Notes under the pieces: model-generated
Told to the model about the DNA's origin: nothing
The model's input: only the letters and a program-made list of their open reading frames with translations
Database searches by the model: none
Position numbers and translations under genes: made by a program
Assembly: GCA_003008705.1 (NCBI GenBank)
Contig: PDUO01000003.1
Span: forward strand, 249,891 to 313,890
Direction: 5' to 3'
DNA length: 64,000 nt
Origin: Pezicula radicicola
Taxonomy: Eukaryota > Ascomycota > Leotiomycetes > Helotiales > Dermateaceae
Shown: positions 1-11,819 of the stretch, piece after piece
Position numbering within the stretch: position 1 is the stretch's first letter
Layout: each line of letters starts with the position of its first letter

Positions 1-24
1 CAACGACACAGAACATTATTGGAA

Positions 25-1798
25 ATGGGAAATGCAGAAAAAGGGTTGTCTATTAGTGAGAACAAGACGGGTTCTGATCAAGTTGAGGATATAAACGCCC
101 GTGTTATGATTCCTCAGCCTGATCAAGAGCCTGTGCTTGTCACAGAGCAGGATGTGAGTCTTTGGGATTTCCGGGTACGAAAAAGGTGTTTTACAGTTTA
201 CTAATAGTGTGGCTTTCAACAGAATAAAGCTATTCTTCGGAAGACAGACAAAGCAGTTCTTTCAATCCTCGTCTGGGTATACTTCCTTCAGGTCAGTACT
301 ACTTCTGTGTGCCCAAAATTAGGCACGAAAATTCTAAGATCAATTAGACTCTGGATAAATCTGTACTTGGATATGGCTCTCTTTTTGGTCTTCAGCAAGA
401 TACCGGATTGGTCGGCACCCAGTACTCCCTTGTGGGCTCTATAGCTCCCATTGCGCAGTTATGCTGGCTCCCTTTCGCCCCTTTCGTGATGGTAAAGGTA
501 CCTCATCGGATTCTATTGCCAATACTTGTTTTGGGATGGGGTCTTGCCCAGACTTGTATAGCGGCAGCACACAACTTTTCAGGACTCCTAGCTGCACGTT
601 TCTTCCTCGGGCTTTTTGAAGCTGCTGCTTATCCACTCTTCAGCGTAATCACAGGCCAGTGGTACCGTCGCGTGGAACAACCAACTCGTGTCGCAGCCTG
701 GTATTCAACTGTTGGAATTGCGACAATGTTTGGCTCCGCAGTCTCTGATGGTTTAGGCCAAATAGATTCAAGTGCTCTTAAGTCATGGCAAATGTATGTT
801 TAAATTCCCGTATGCTTCCTTGGACTTGAGTAATTCACGTTTGCAATTCAATGGCAACTAACAGAGTTCATAGCCTTTTCCTAGCTACTGGTCTCGTCAC
901 TGTTGTCACAGCTCCAATCGCGTACTGGAGGCTCGATAACAACGTTGAAACAGCACGTTTTTTAAGCGAGCACGAACGTACTCAAGCCGTTGAACGCCTC
1001 CGAGCAAATAACACTGGTATTGGATCCCGGGAATTTCAATGGTCTCAAGTGGTTGAGGTTTTTCTTGACCTTAAAACTTATCTTTGGTTCTCCATGGCGC
1101 TTTTTCTTAATGCCGGAGCAGCAGTGACCAACGTCTTCGGGCCGCTTATTCTCGCTGGGTTAAATTTTGATAAATACACCACGTCACTACTCAACATTCC
1201 TTTTGGGGCAGTCCAATTCCTTGTTATTGTTGGTGGCAGTTTTGCTGCCCAGAGAGCAAAGCTAAAGGGTGTTGTTTTGGCGCTCCTCATGCTACCTGTT
1301 CTTGTTGGTTTGGTAGTGCTTTACATACTCCCACGGACCAAGGCAAACACGGCTCCTAATCTGGTTGCATACTATCTGCTTGCATTCCTTTTCGGCGGAA
1401 ATCCCCTCATAGTTACGTGGATTGTAGGTAATACCGCAGGGACAACGAAGAAGACAGTCGTCATGGTAATCAACAATATCGGTGTATCAACGGGCAATAT
1501 CATTGGTCCATTGTTGTTCAATGCTGCTGATGCACCAACCTATGGTCCGGGATTCCGTGCTGTGATGGGCATGTTTTCAGCGCTGATAATTGCCATTCTT
1601 GCACAGTGGTTCTTGCTCTTCACGATGAACTTGAGCCAGCAGAGGCGAAGAGTAAAGAATGGAAAACCGGCAAAGATTACAGATCATTCTATGATGCATC
1701 ATTATACCTTGCAGGACGAAATTGATATCAGCAATAGTAACGCGGCTTTGCATGACTTAACTGATCGCAAAAATGATGAATTTGTATATATCTACTAG
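25..1798 (+). CDS. MFS permease, allantoate/Dal5-like (anion:cation symporter family)
   Basis: Plasma-membrane proton-coupled transporter of the fungal Dal5/Tna1 type, which takes up small carboxylate- or vitamin-like anions; the actual substrate cannot be read. Four exons fit in frame (25-153, 223-291, 348-793, 865-1798), giving 525 residues, normal for the family. Seen: a first helix containing VWVYFLQ then LDKSVLGYGSLFGL, and the family signature RFFLGLFEAAAYPL followed by QWYRRVEQPTR in the fourth to fifth helix region. A second hydrophobic half runs from about residue 290 to 470, and the tail is hydrophilic. The start ATG lies only 24 bases from the window edge, so an upstream exon cannot be excluded. 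A dehydrogenase follows on the same strand after about 490 bp. Confidence 0.88.
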
Positions 1799-2289
1799 GA
1801 AGAGGTGGTACTACTCAAAGGAGTCTGCAGTGTGGCTGTGGAGGATTATTCAAAACACTTCAGGATTGAATTAATGGCATTGATAAAACGAGTTTTTACC
1901 TGACGATGATGTTTCTGAAAACCTGCTTTATGAATTTACCAACATAAAAAAAAAATGTAGCTTTCATAAAATCCCCCCCGTTTAAATTTATAGTTGCATA
2001 TAATGCAAGTTATTTATATCTGTACTAGCCCTAACAGAGGCGGAATTTGTACCCCCACGACCTGGAAATTCTCTTACCCTAGCCCGTACCCCATCCCACT
2101 CTCCTCAGAGTGCTGTTCCTGGCCTGCCACTACCCGAGACTGACACGGGTAGAATTCAGGCGGTCAGTCGGTTCTAATCAAAGACTGTGGCACGTTCCTC
2201 AGTGTGATCTCAAATTATATAACCACCAAACCAATAATCTTTCCGTTTCTACAACAGCAATATCATTACAAAATCGCAAAACTGAAATT
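1799..2289. other. intergenic
   Basis: Gap between the permease and the dehydrogenase. It holds a short A-run near 1948 and a C-run near 1974. No coding or RNA signal was seen. Confidence 0.6.
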
Positions 2290-3771
2290 ATGATAGAGGC
2301 CAGTGAGCTAATCAAACACAACTCTAAAGACTCTTGCTGGATTGTGGTCCATGGGAGTGCATATGATGTGACTGGTTTGAGCTCTCCAATCAAGTGGCAT
2401 TTATGTAAATTCTGATTAGCTTTTAGGATTTCTCTCTTCGCATCCTGGAGGTACGAAAATTATTCTTCAACTTGGGGGCCAAGATGCAACAGAAGAATAT
2501 GCTTCAATACACCCACCTGAATTGATCAAGGAGACACTCCCTTCTTCTGCTCATCTTGGCTCTGTGGATCTTTCGACGCTACCGCCACTCGAGATGCAAA
2601 AAACCTCTTCTCCAGTTCGTACATCTGAGAATAGCACACCAGATGTCTTGATCAATATTAATGACTTTGAGACGGCTGCCGAGAAAGTCCTAAAGCCTAG
2701 TACTTGGGCATATATCTCTTCCGCGGCCGATGACGAGATCAGCAAAAAACAAAACAATAGGGCATTTCAGAAGGTTTCCTTGCGACCTCGCATCCTGCGC
2801 CGAGTGGGTCATATTGATACTCGCACTATGATACTTGGAAAACCCTCAAGCATGCCAGTATTTGTCTCCCCATGTGGCTTGAATAAACTGGCACACCCAG
2901 GAGGAGAATGTGCCATCACTTCTGCAGTTGGAAAAGATAACCTAATCCAAGTTGTCAGTACTGGTTCAAGCATGTCAATTGAAGATATCATGAACGCTAG
3001 AGTATCTGAAGATCAGCCAATATTTTTCCAATTGTATGTCAACAGAGATGTCACAAAATCGGAGGCTTTGATAAGGCGAGTGGAGAAGGCCGGCGTCAGT
3101 GCAATCTGGTTGACTGTGGATTCACCGGTATTGGGAAAACGAGAAAGAGATGATAGAATTAAAGCCCAGGAAGATGGCGATACCAGTAGTGGTGGCGTTG
3201 CTAAGTCATCAGCTGGTTGGATAACATCTGAGTTGCAGTGGAGTGACTTGGAGTGGATTCGAGAGACGACATCACTGCCGCTGGTTATCAAAGGTATCCA
3301 GTGCGTGGAGGATGCAATTCTTGCCTACGAACATGACGTTCAGGGGATTGTAATTTCAAATCATGGTGGAAGGTCTCAAGATACGTATGTTTTCCAGGGA
3401 GACATAACTACCCATTGCTAACGCCTTGTAGCTCTCAGGCTCCGCTGTTAACCCTGTTAGAGATCAGGAAGTATGCACCGTATCTCATTAATTCAAAGAT
3501 GGAAATATATCTAGATGGTGGTATCCGTCGCGGCACCGATGTGCTGAAAGCAATTGCATTGGGAGCAACAGCTGTGGGTTTAGGAAGACCTTTCCTTCAC
3601 GCTTTGGCTGTTGATGGTTCAGATGGGGTTACAAAAATGGTTGGTATATTAAGGGAGGAATTACAGTCGAACATGGCATTGGCTGGTGCGACAGATATAC
3701 GGAAGATCGTTCCGGAGATGGTCAACACCAAGAAACTAGAAAGAGATCTTACAGGTTCCGTAAAGCTCTAG
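2290..3771 (+). CDS. Flavocytochrome b2-like FMN-dependent alpha-hydroxy-acid dehydrogenase
   Basis: Predicted to oxidise an L-2-hydroxy acid such as lactate, with electrons passing FMN to heme. Three exons (2290-2374, 2427-3384, 3432-3771) give 460 residues. The N-terminal cytochrome b5 domain (about 1-75) keeps both heme histidines, in SSHPGG and SIHPPE. The FMN barrel (about 110-455) shows YISSAADDE, SPCGLNKLAHPGGE, QLYVNRD, TVDSPVLGKRERD, the VIKGI lysine, the SNHGGR histidine/arginine pair and LDGGIRRGTDVLKAIALG. The usual GGRQLD reads GGRSQD, a change at two signature positions. No mitochondrial presequence is visible before the b5 domain, unlike yeast Cyb2, so a cytosolic location is likely. 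It lies between a permease and a carboxylic-acid-reductase-like enzyme. Substrate unknown. Confidence 0.88.
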
Positions 3772-4846
3772 ATGTAACAGTCAACTCATATGAGTAATGC
3801 AGCTTCTACTGTTGGGTTAGATAAAAGTCCAATCACATTTACTGGATCACCTCGTACTTTGGAACCAAAATCATTGCGGACGTTTGATTTTATATGCACC
3901 TCGGTATATCTGAAAGCGATCCGGTCTGACAGGTTTCCGGGCACGTTTCCGAGCAGGTTTCCGGTCTCGCTTATGCGAGAAGGACGCACCACAAACAGTA
4001 ACTGTTTACTTTGGTCGTGAGGCAATAAAGCCAGAAGAAAGAGAAATAAAGGAAATGAATTATTTTTTTGACCAGGAATTGACTTCTACCGGGCTTCCGA
4101 TGCACGGACTACTCTATCATCTCCGCAATTATTACTGTAAATTCCTCCACAATCCATACTTGGGGGATCGTCGCTTAACTAGTTTATGGGGTATGTGAAG
4201 TTGGAAGACCATAGCCCCCACGTTTTGTCTTTCAGGCCAGATTTAGTGCTTGAGCCTCTAACCCTATCTTCCTGCTGTACGAGTGTTCCATGATATCATT
4301 CTGCCCTAATGTAAGATGCCCCCAATTCTACGTTCGTAAACGTTAACTTCCGTTTCTGTCGTTGTGTTGCCGGGTCTGTCCCTGGCTCATTGCTTGCATA
4401 CAGCAGCATACCCCGCTTCTCCAATTCAGAACTCCGGAGAAATCGATGCAACTAATAAAATCCCGGGTACTTTCGTACTTCGTATAGTCATGATTTTCGT
4501 GCATATCCGGGCATATTTCAGACTACTTGCCGGATATTAGCATCCGTATACTCCAGATTGTACTCCTGATTCGGAGACCCATTTCTCATCGTTCAATCCC
4601 CACGCAGTTTAACGTGGACCCATTATTAAGTCTGGGAATCTTCATATTTCACTGGTACAGGTCTAGTGAGCGTGATTCAAATCACGGCCAAGTAAGAGTA
4701 CACTGCAGCATCAATACTCGCTCCATACAAGAATTTTATTGCAAGAAGACCTTCGATCACGAAACGAAGTTATTTATGAAATTCTCCCAGAACGAAGTCT
4801 ACGCAACATATTGACCCGGGTCGCGTTGTAGTTCTCTCAGAATAAA
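3772..4846. other. intergenic, upstream of the A-T-R enzyme gene
   Basis: About 1.1 kb without a convincing gene; short frames here have no recognisable product. It contains the GTTTCCG triplet listed separately. Confidence 0.6.
3933..3963 (+). promoter_or_regulatory. Three GTTTCCG heptamers at exact 12-bp spacing
   Basis: GTTTCCG begins at 3933, 3945 and 3957. Equal spacing of about one helical turn and the CCG core would suit a zinc-cluster regulator. The site lies 3' of the dehydrogenase and about 0.9 kb upstream of the A-T-R gene. Function is inferred only from this pattern. Confidence 0.3.
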
Positions 4847-7800
4847 ATGTCACTCTCATCGACCATGACACTGGCTTCGGCCACCACCAACGTGACAGAG
4901 AAAGGACTTTCCGCTTCCCATAAAAATTATTCAGCAGAGGATTTTCTCACCATCGACCGAATGCTAAAGTCGCACGCTTCGCAGCCTCAAGATGTAGAGA
5001 TAATTGGGTATCCGAGGACGAGTGTGGCGGATTTTGAGGTATATACTGCGAGACGCGTAGACAAATTGACGGATGCTGCTGTGGCAAAATATATGAGTTC
5101 ATCTTTGGAGCCTGCTGTAAGTAGATTGTACGCCCTATTCAGTAAATTGACCACCTTTTTTAAATAAATAAAAAATCCCATCTAAAAAGGTTCACACAAT
5201 AGGACCCTGTACAAGAGACTGCTCCTGTTGTAGCTATACTTGCCCCATCGAGTCTCGAGGTTGTCATCAGCATATTTGCACTAAACCGACTTGGATGGAC
5301 CGCACTCTTACTTTCCACAAGGCTCTCAGCACCAGCAATGGCTCGACTTCTCGAGATGTCAAATTGCGACACAATTATAACATCAAAATCACACGCATCT
5401 ACCATAGATGAAATCAACAAAACCAGACTATGCAAATCTATACCTCTATTAGAACCAAAAGACTACCAGAATGTCGAGGCGCCCAAATTTGAGCGAAACG
5501 CGGATCCTGTGAAAGAGTCCCAGAAAATCGCATGGATTATCCACTCTTCTGGATCTACAGGATTTCCAAAACCTATATTCCTGTCCAATAGCGCATGTCT
5601 TGCAAACTTCCGAAAGAATTTTGGTCTGAGAGCTTTCTGTACATCTCCACTGTTTCACAGTCATGGTTTAATGGAGTTATTCCGAGCTATTTATTCGAAG
5701 AATCCAATGTACTTGGGTAACTATGCATTCCCAGTCACGCGTCAAAATCTAGTTGATGCACTGAATAGTGCAAAGCCAGAATTGATGTGTGCAGTGCCTT
5801 ATGTGCTTAAACTATTGGCAGAAAGTAAGGATGGAATAGAACAATTGGTCAATGTAAAGTTGGTATTTTTTGCTGGGAGTAGTTGTCCAGATGAGCTGGG
5901 CGATCTACTTGTTGATAGAGGCGTGAATTTGGTTGCTAATTATGGATGGTAAGTTGTTGCCCTTCTTAAACACATGCAATGTAATTCGGCACACAAGTTA
6001 ATTTAAATTTTCACTAGTACTGAGACAGGTCAAATCATGACCTCTTTTCGACCACCAGGAGATAAGGAATGGAATTATGTCCGTCTTCATTACCCCATCG
6101 CCAATCATGTACTCATGGACGAAATTTCACCCGGCGTCTTCGAATGCGTAGCATTAGACGGCCTACCATCCAAAGGGCCCTCCAACTCAATGAACCCACC
6201 CAACTCCTTCCGCACCAGAGATCTCTTCTCTCGGCACCCAGACCCACAGAAGCATAACTTCTGGAAATACCTAAGTCGACTTGATGATCGCGTAACATTG
6301 ATGAACGGAGAAAAAGTACTTCCGATTCCAATCGAAGGACGGATTCGTCAAGATGAACTTGTTAAGGAAGCTGCTGTTTTCGGTGTTGGGAGGACAGTAC
6401 CTGGTGTTATTATTTTTAGAAGTGAGCGTGCTTCGGCTCTTAGTGATGATGAGTTCATGACGGCTATTACACCTGCTATTGAAGCTGCGAATCGAAATGC
6501 AGAAACTTTCTCGAAGATTCCGCTTGAACTTGTTATTTTGAAGTCAGCAGATACGTTATATCCAAGAACGGACAAGGGGACATTTATTCGTGAGCAATTG
6601 TATGAGAAGTTTGCTGAGGATATTGAGAATCTCTACCAGTCGTTCGACCAGGGACAAACGGGAACTCTCCAGCTTGATATAAAGGATTTGGAATCGTTTC
6701 TAATGGATAGATTCAGGAGTGACCTGAACGTGAACCTGGAGTCTGTTGAGAGTGATATCTTTGCAGCTGGTGTGGATAGCTTACAGACGACACAAATGTG
6801 GAGAATCATCAAGAACGAGTTAGATCTTGGTGAGAATGGGGAAGGATTAAGCCAAAATATTGTCTTTGAGAAGGGGAACGTGAAATCATTGGCAAGACAT
6901 TTATATTCTCTGAGAACAGGTTTTGCTGAGGAAGAAAATGATGAACTAGAGGTTATGAAAGATATGATTGAGAAGTATTCGGTCTTTGAAACACATGGAG
7001 GGACTGAACCATCTCAATCAGGTAGTCATGTAGTGGTAAGAAAGTTCGAGTATTGCGCTCATAGGCGGCGAAGGCTAACTTTTGCTTAGCTAGTAACAGG
7101 CGCAACTGGATCGATTGGTACGCATCTCGTGGCCGATCTTGTCAAACGGAACGACGTATCGAAAGTTTGGACTCTAGTTAGAGCGGAGAATAGTGAAGAA
7201 GCGCGTACTCGAGTCCTCGGCTCTCTTTCATCCCGCAACCTAGAGCTGTCAGACCAAGAGACGTCCAAAATCATCGCTCTACCTAGTAATTTCAGCCGTT
7301 CGGATCTTGGTCTTTCTAGCACTGATCTAGAAGAACTTGCCTCATCTTTAACTCATGTAATTCATAGCGCATGGGCCGTGAACTTCAATCTTGGCGTCCG
7401 GTCCTTTGAATCACAACATATCGCCGGTACTCACAACCTTATTAACTTATGTTTACGATCTCAGCTAAATTCCCCGGCCAAATTCTTCTTTTGTAGCTCT
7501 GTATCCGCAGCTGGCGGTACACCAAAACCGGCAACAATCCCCGAGTCAGCGATAGAAGATTTAAGTCACGCGCAGAAGATGGGGTACGGACGAAGCAAAC
7601 TCGTAAGCGAGCATATCGTTCGCAACGCAATGAGAAAAACTGGGATGCATGCCCGTGTTCTACGAATCGGTCAAGTGTCAGGAGATAGTGTAAATGGTCA
7701 TTGGAATGAGACGGAGGCTGTGGCTTTGATGATCAGAAGTGCAATGACAGTGGGCGCATTGCCAACTCTAGACGAGGTGCGTAATTCTTCTCCTTTTAGA

Positions 7801-8356
7801 TACCTTTGGATAGTTGCTAAATTCTTTACAGACCCCATCTTGGCTTCCTGTCGATATCTGTTCCCGCACGATCCTGGATCTGGTCTTTTCCTCGTCGCAA
7901 AATAAGGAAATTTCTTCTGATGATACGTCGAACTTGGTTTATCATGTCATCAATCCCCATAACTTTCACTGGACACGAGACCTCTTGCCAGCTCTACAAC
8001 ATACAAAACTCCCACAATTTGACGTCGTAGAGCCAACCGAATGGTTAACTCGCCTAAAAGCGAGCAATACAGACCCAATCCAGAACCCCAGCATTAAATT
8101 GGTGGACTTTTGGGAAGGAAAATATGGTTCGGGCCCGGGGGTTGATAACACAAGTTCCAAGGAAGAACCGGATACTGAGATGACAGATCTAAAAAGCCAG
8201 GCACCCCAAGTCGTTGATGAGGATCTCAAGGGCCTCTACTTTGAAACTCTGCAGACTGTTCAATCCTCTCTTACCCTGGCAAATGCTCCAGATATCATTA
8301 GTGAAGGCTATGTTCAGAAGTATGTTAATAGTTGGCTCAAGAGATGGGTGAAGTAA
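4847..8356 (+). CDS. NRPS-like adenylation-thiolation-reductase (carboxylic acid reductase type)
   Basis: Activates a carboxylic acid as an acyl-AMP, loads it on a carrier domain and releases it reductively as an aldehyde with NADPH. Five exons (4847-5116, 5203-5948, 6018-7035, 7090-7776, 7832-8356) join in frame to 1081 residues. The A domain has the P-loop SSGSTGFPKP (about 204-213) and, across an intron, NYGCTETGQ (about 337-345). The carrier domain has GVDSLQT (about 588-594), whose serine takes phosphopantetheine. The reductase Rossmann fold starts VTGATGSIGTHL (about 680), with the YGRSK tyrosine/lysine pair near 843. There is no condensation domain, so it is not peptide-forming by itself. 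This is the layout of fungal aminoadipate-reductase-like enzymes of secondary metabolism. It belongs with the two upstream plus-strand genes as a possible small locus. Substrate not predictable from the sequence alone. Confidence 0.9.
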
Positions 8357-9117
8357 AATGATGTTGGTAGATTTAATGATAAGTCTATATATTAGCTGAT
8401 TCCGCATGGACTACTACTTTAGGGTATCTAGTATGTGTTATGGTCCGTTCACTAGGTTATATTAATCTTATTATCTCTAGCTAAATTCACCTTTTTTTTT
8501 TTTAACAATCTCCTGTCGTAAATGAGGCTCCTATAGATAATTCTAAGAAGTGCGGCCTAAACTTTTGCATAGAACAAGGGCGCTAGACCTGTTACTAAGC
8601 TAAACCTAATACTGTTCAAACCGCCCTTATTTGACACCCTCCGAAGGGCTAGGACACGCATCCTAACTTACTTCTCCTCACCGCTTTGCTCACCCGCCTA
8701 CCTTCGTCAGTTGTGTCTCACCGCTTTAGTTTCTGCCATGCAAAATCCTACTTCAGCGCATGCTACCGGGTTTACCTCCGTAAGTGGCCGGAATAATGCT
8801 CCATAATTGGGTCGTTTATCTACGAAATGACGTCAACGCAGCTCACAATGCGTAGCTCTCAAAAAACAGGGACGCATCCTTATACAGCACACGACTAGAA
8901 TTAAAAATACTTATATTCTAATATGTACACCAACAAGCCATCTATTCTATCGTCATGTCATGCACATCTTCTGGCTGGATGAAGTGACTTTATCTCCCTT
9001 TTCCTCCCTTTTTCCTTGAGTGATTCCCCCTCACCTGTACTTTCTAGTGGTCAATGGGAACTCTTCAAACCCCCGTCTCCTTTTCCATCCCATAGACTCT
9101 TCTTTCACTCCATCATA
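8357..9117. other. intergenic
   Basis: About 760 bp. It holds a T-run at 8492-8503 and a twice-repeated CTCACCGCTTT in the 8670-8730 interval. No gene seen. Confidence 0.6.
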
Positions 9118-11186
9118 ATGGATCCGCCGGGTTCGTCACAGCCTCCAGCCTCGTCCTCGACAACAGAGAATCCAGTCGTGGCAGTTGGGCGGAAGGTGAA
9201 GGCTGCCCTAAGCACGCACCAACAACGACCAAGCGTTCGAATACTACGCGAACCTTCAACTGGAGATATTACTACAAAGGAACTTGCACCACCTCATCTA
9301 TCGCCTCATGCACAAGCACAAACACATGGCCCTGAAAGTCGCGCCGGGGCCGCATTCCGGTCACTGTGCTCTCGTGAGGAATATTCTACCGACGATGAGT
9401 CTTTCGAGCACGACGAGTACGAACCGGACACGGTGGATTTGCTAGATGTCGTAGGCATGTATGACCAGCGCAGTCTTAAAGCAAGTAAACTGACTCTCTG
9501 CAGACCCAGAAGTATCTACACTTTCTACCCTCACCAATATCCAAAATTCTCTCTTCGTCCCTTCGCTTGGGAGATTTGCCAATCGTCGACCTACGTATAG
9601 ACTTTCGGCCTGCTATGGAGAGGCAGGCACAATCGACAAGCTCAGAGCTTCGTTGAAACGCATATCAAGCCCAGTAGAGGAAGGGGATGAGAAAGGAAGA
9701 GAGTCAAAAGCAGAAGGACCACAGAAGCCTCTACGGCTGGCCCGTAGTAGCACTACCACATCGATACTGAGTGACGCACAATATGCCGTCTTGCCACATG
9801 GCGAAACGCTCCAGGGTTGGACGACTAAGGAGAAGGAAGAGCTGGACGATCTTGTTAGACATATGCTTCATTCTCGACGGGCACGCTTCAAACGCTCGAT
9901 GAGGGGCTTTTGGCAGTATGTCCGCCGACGTGAGTTCACTCTTCAATCTGTCATTGAATTTCTCTAACCAATAGAACTTTGTAGCTCTTGGGTTGTTCAT
10001 AACAGTTTATGCTACCTTGATTACGCTATTCGGCGCAGCTTGGGTACTTTTCCTCATCGGTTGGATATCCCTGGGTTCGAGACGAGGCTATACTATCAAT
10101 GTCGTCGATAATGTTCTAGTCGCCCTGTTTGCAATTATTGGTGACGGCCTAGCCCCTTTTCGCGCAGTCGACACATATCACATGATCTACATCGCGCATT
10201 ACCACCGCAAGACGCACAAGAGACGAGAGAAACTCGGTCTTCCGGAGTTGGTGGATCACAACGATCTGCCTGATCAGCGGAAAGAAGAGGTTGAGCCCGC
10301 CGAGGTCGACATTGAGAGTTTAGTTGCTCGGAGGATTTCTCGGAGCCTCGCTCGAATAATTGCTCCTAGGATCCCAAAGAAACTTGCTCAGAGAATCGTC
10401 TCTCGCAGCAGGACTAACAACCCATCATACGAATACACAGTCCTAACTAAAGAAGAGCAAGCCAAACTCGAATATCATGAGCGGAAGTTCTCCAAAAGCC
10501 ACACCTTCTACAAGCCACACGAGACCGAAACGCACTATGCCTTTCCGCTCAAACTCCTCGTTACCGTCGTCGTCTTGCTCGATTTCCACTCTGCGCTGCA
10601 AATCACTCTCGGCGCATGCACATGGGGCATTCCCTACGAAACGCGGCCATTCGTCCTTACAACTGTGATACTGTGCTGTAGTATCACGTGCAATATCATG
10701 GGCGGCGTGCTCATCTCCGTGGGCGGCAAACGAACACGCAAGAAGGATGTGATCGAGCGCATGATGCGGCAAGAGCTCACTTCGGAAGCCATACAGAAGA
10801 TGGAAACGCGCTGGATGAAAGAAGCGGAAGAACGAGGAGAGATCGATAAGTCTGTGAGGAGGAGGCTCGAGGAGGAAAGGGAAGAGGCTGAGAACGAGGA
10901 GATTAAAAAAGCGTGGAAGGTTGTCCCATCGTTGCCGAAAACATTGCTTGGAAAAGGCGAAGATCACAGGCAGCCGCCGCTGCCACAGAAGGCAAGGTCT
11001 GGTTCCAACGTTGCATCCACTCCCTCTAGTTCTTCTACGCCAAAAAAGGCCAAATCCAGGAGTAGCGCGGCATTACCGCCGGTACAGGAAGACCCAGCAC
11101 TGAAAATAGGCGAGGAGCCACCAAAAGAGGGGACGGGCCGTAAAACCTTGAAACTCATCAGGAGAGCAGATCTGGACAGAAGCTAA
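9118..11186 (+). CDS. Fungal integral membrane protein, DUF2985-like
   Basis: Function unknown; a conserved fungal membrane protein. The exons 9118-9454, 9504-9929 and 9985-11186 give 654 residues. The first ~250 residues are polar and include the family-like stretch TLSTLTNIQNSLFVPSLGRF and the block GFWQYVRRPLGLFITVYATL that opens the DUF2985 region. Hydrophobic segments lie at about 258-285, 293-312, 443-465 and 476-497. The C-terminal ~150 residues are highly charged (E/K/R-rich, likely helical), then Ser/Pro-rich. The first intron only keeps frame if it uses a GC donor (AG|GCATGT) at 9455; every GT donor nearby breaks the frame or leaves an impossibly short intron. The in-frame ATG at 9118 is chosen because the longer frame upstream lacks one. 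Confidence 0.8.
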
Positions 11187-11819
11187 ATGCTTTAATTCTT
11201 GTTAGGAGTGGCGACCTTGCATTTGTGGAGCGAGATTCGACAATTCATTCTATACTAAGATGCAAAGTAAACGGGACGATGCTACCGTACCGCAATCCGA
11301 ACATAATATCTACTTAGAGCGCCCAGAAACTATGCGTTTGCTTCCTGTATCATAGCTTATGTAAATTGTATAATACTACGTAAATGGATCTTTAAACTAA
11401 GAACTATAGCTGGGTCACATAGCCACAGCTCAAGCAGGCTCAGGCTCAGGCGTAGTCACCATCACCTTCCGAATATTCCACCATTCACCTCCAAGGGCGG
11501 AGGTGTGCTCATTGGGACCGCAATAAGATCTGGCGCGCGCGAACCCAATCATAACGAAACAACAAACGCTTAGCCGCCGCCACCGGTCGTGAACCTCAAG
11601 AAAGGGGACCTGCAGAACGTTATTTCGCCCGTCATCAAAGCCAAGTATGTTATATGTATGTATCGAAGTCTAATATCTTATTCATATTCTCATTTCCAAA
11701 CTCCAAATTCTTTTTTCAGTCCTGTCAACCTTCCTCCCAAAATTGTTGCTTTCTTTGTTCTCTCCCTACTTCTTCCCAAGTCACCGCCTTTCAAAACAAG
11801 ATCATAATTAGCGTCAGCC
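11187..11819. other. intergenic
   Basis: About 630 bp of 3' and 5' flanking sequence. Pyrimidine-rich from about 11690 to 11780, just before the kinase-like gene, as in many fungal promoters. Nothing else seen. Confidence 0.6.

Noticed and set aside
4660..4700. Possible tRNA T-arm (GTGATTCAAATCAC)
   Set aside because: The hairpin has no matching acceptor stem, D-arm or anticodon arm nearby.
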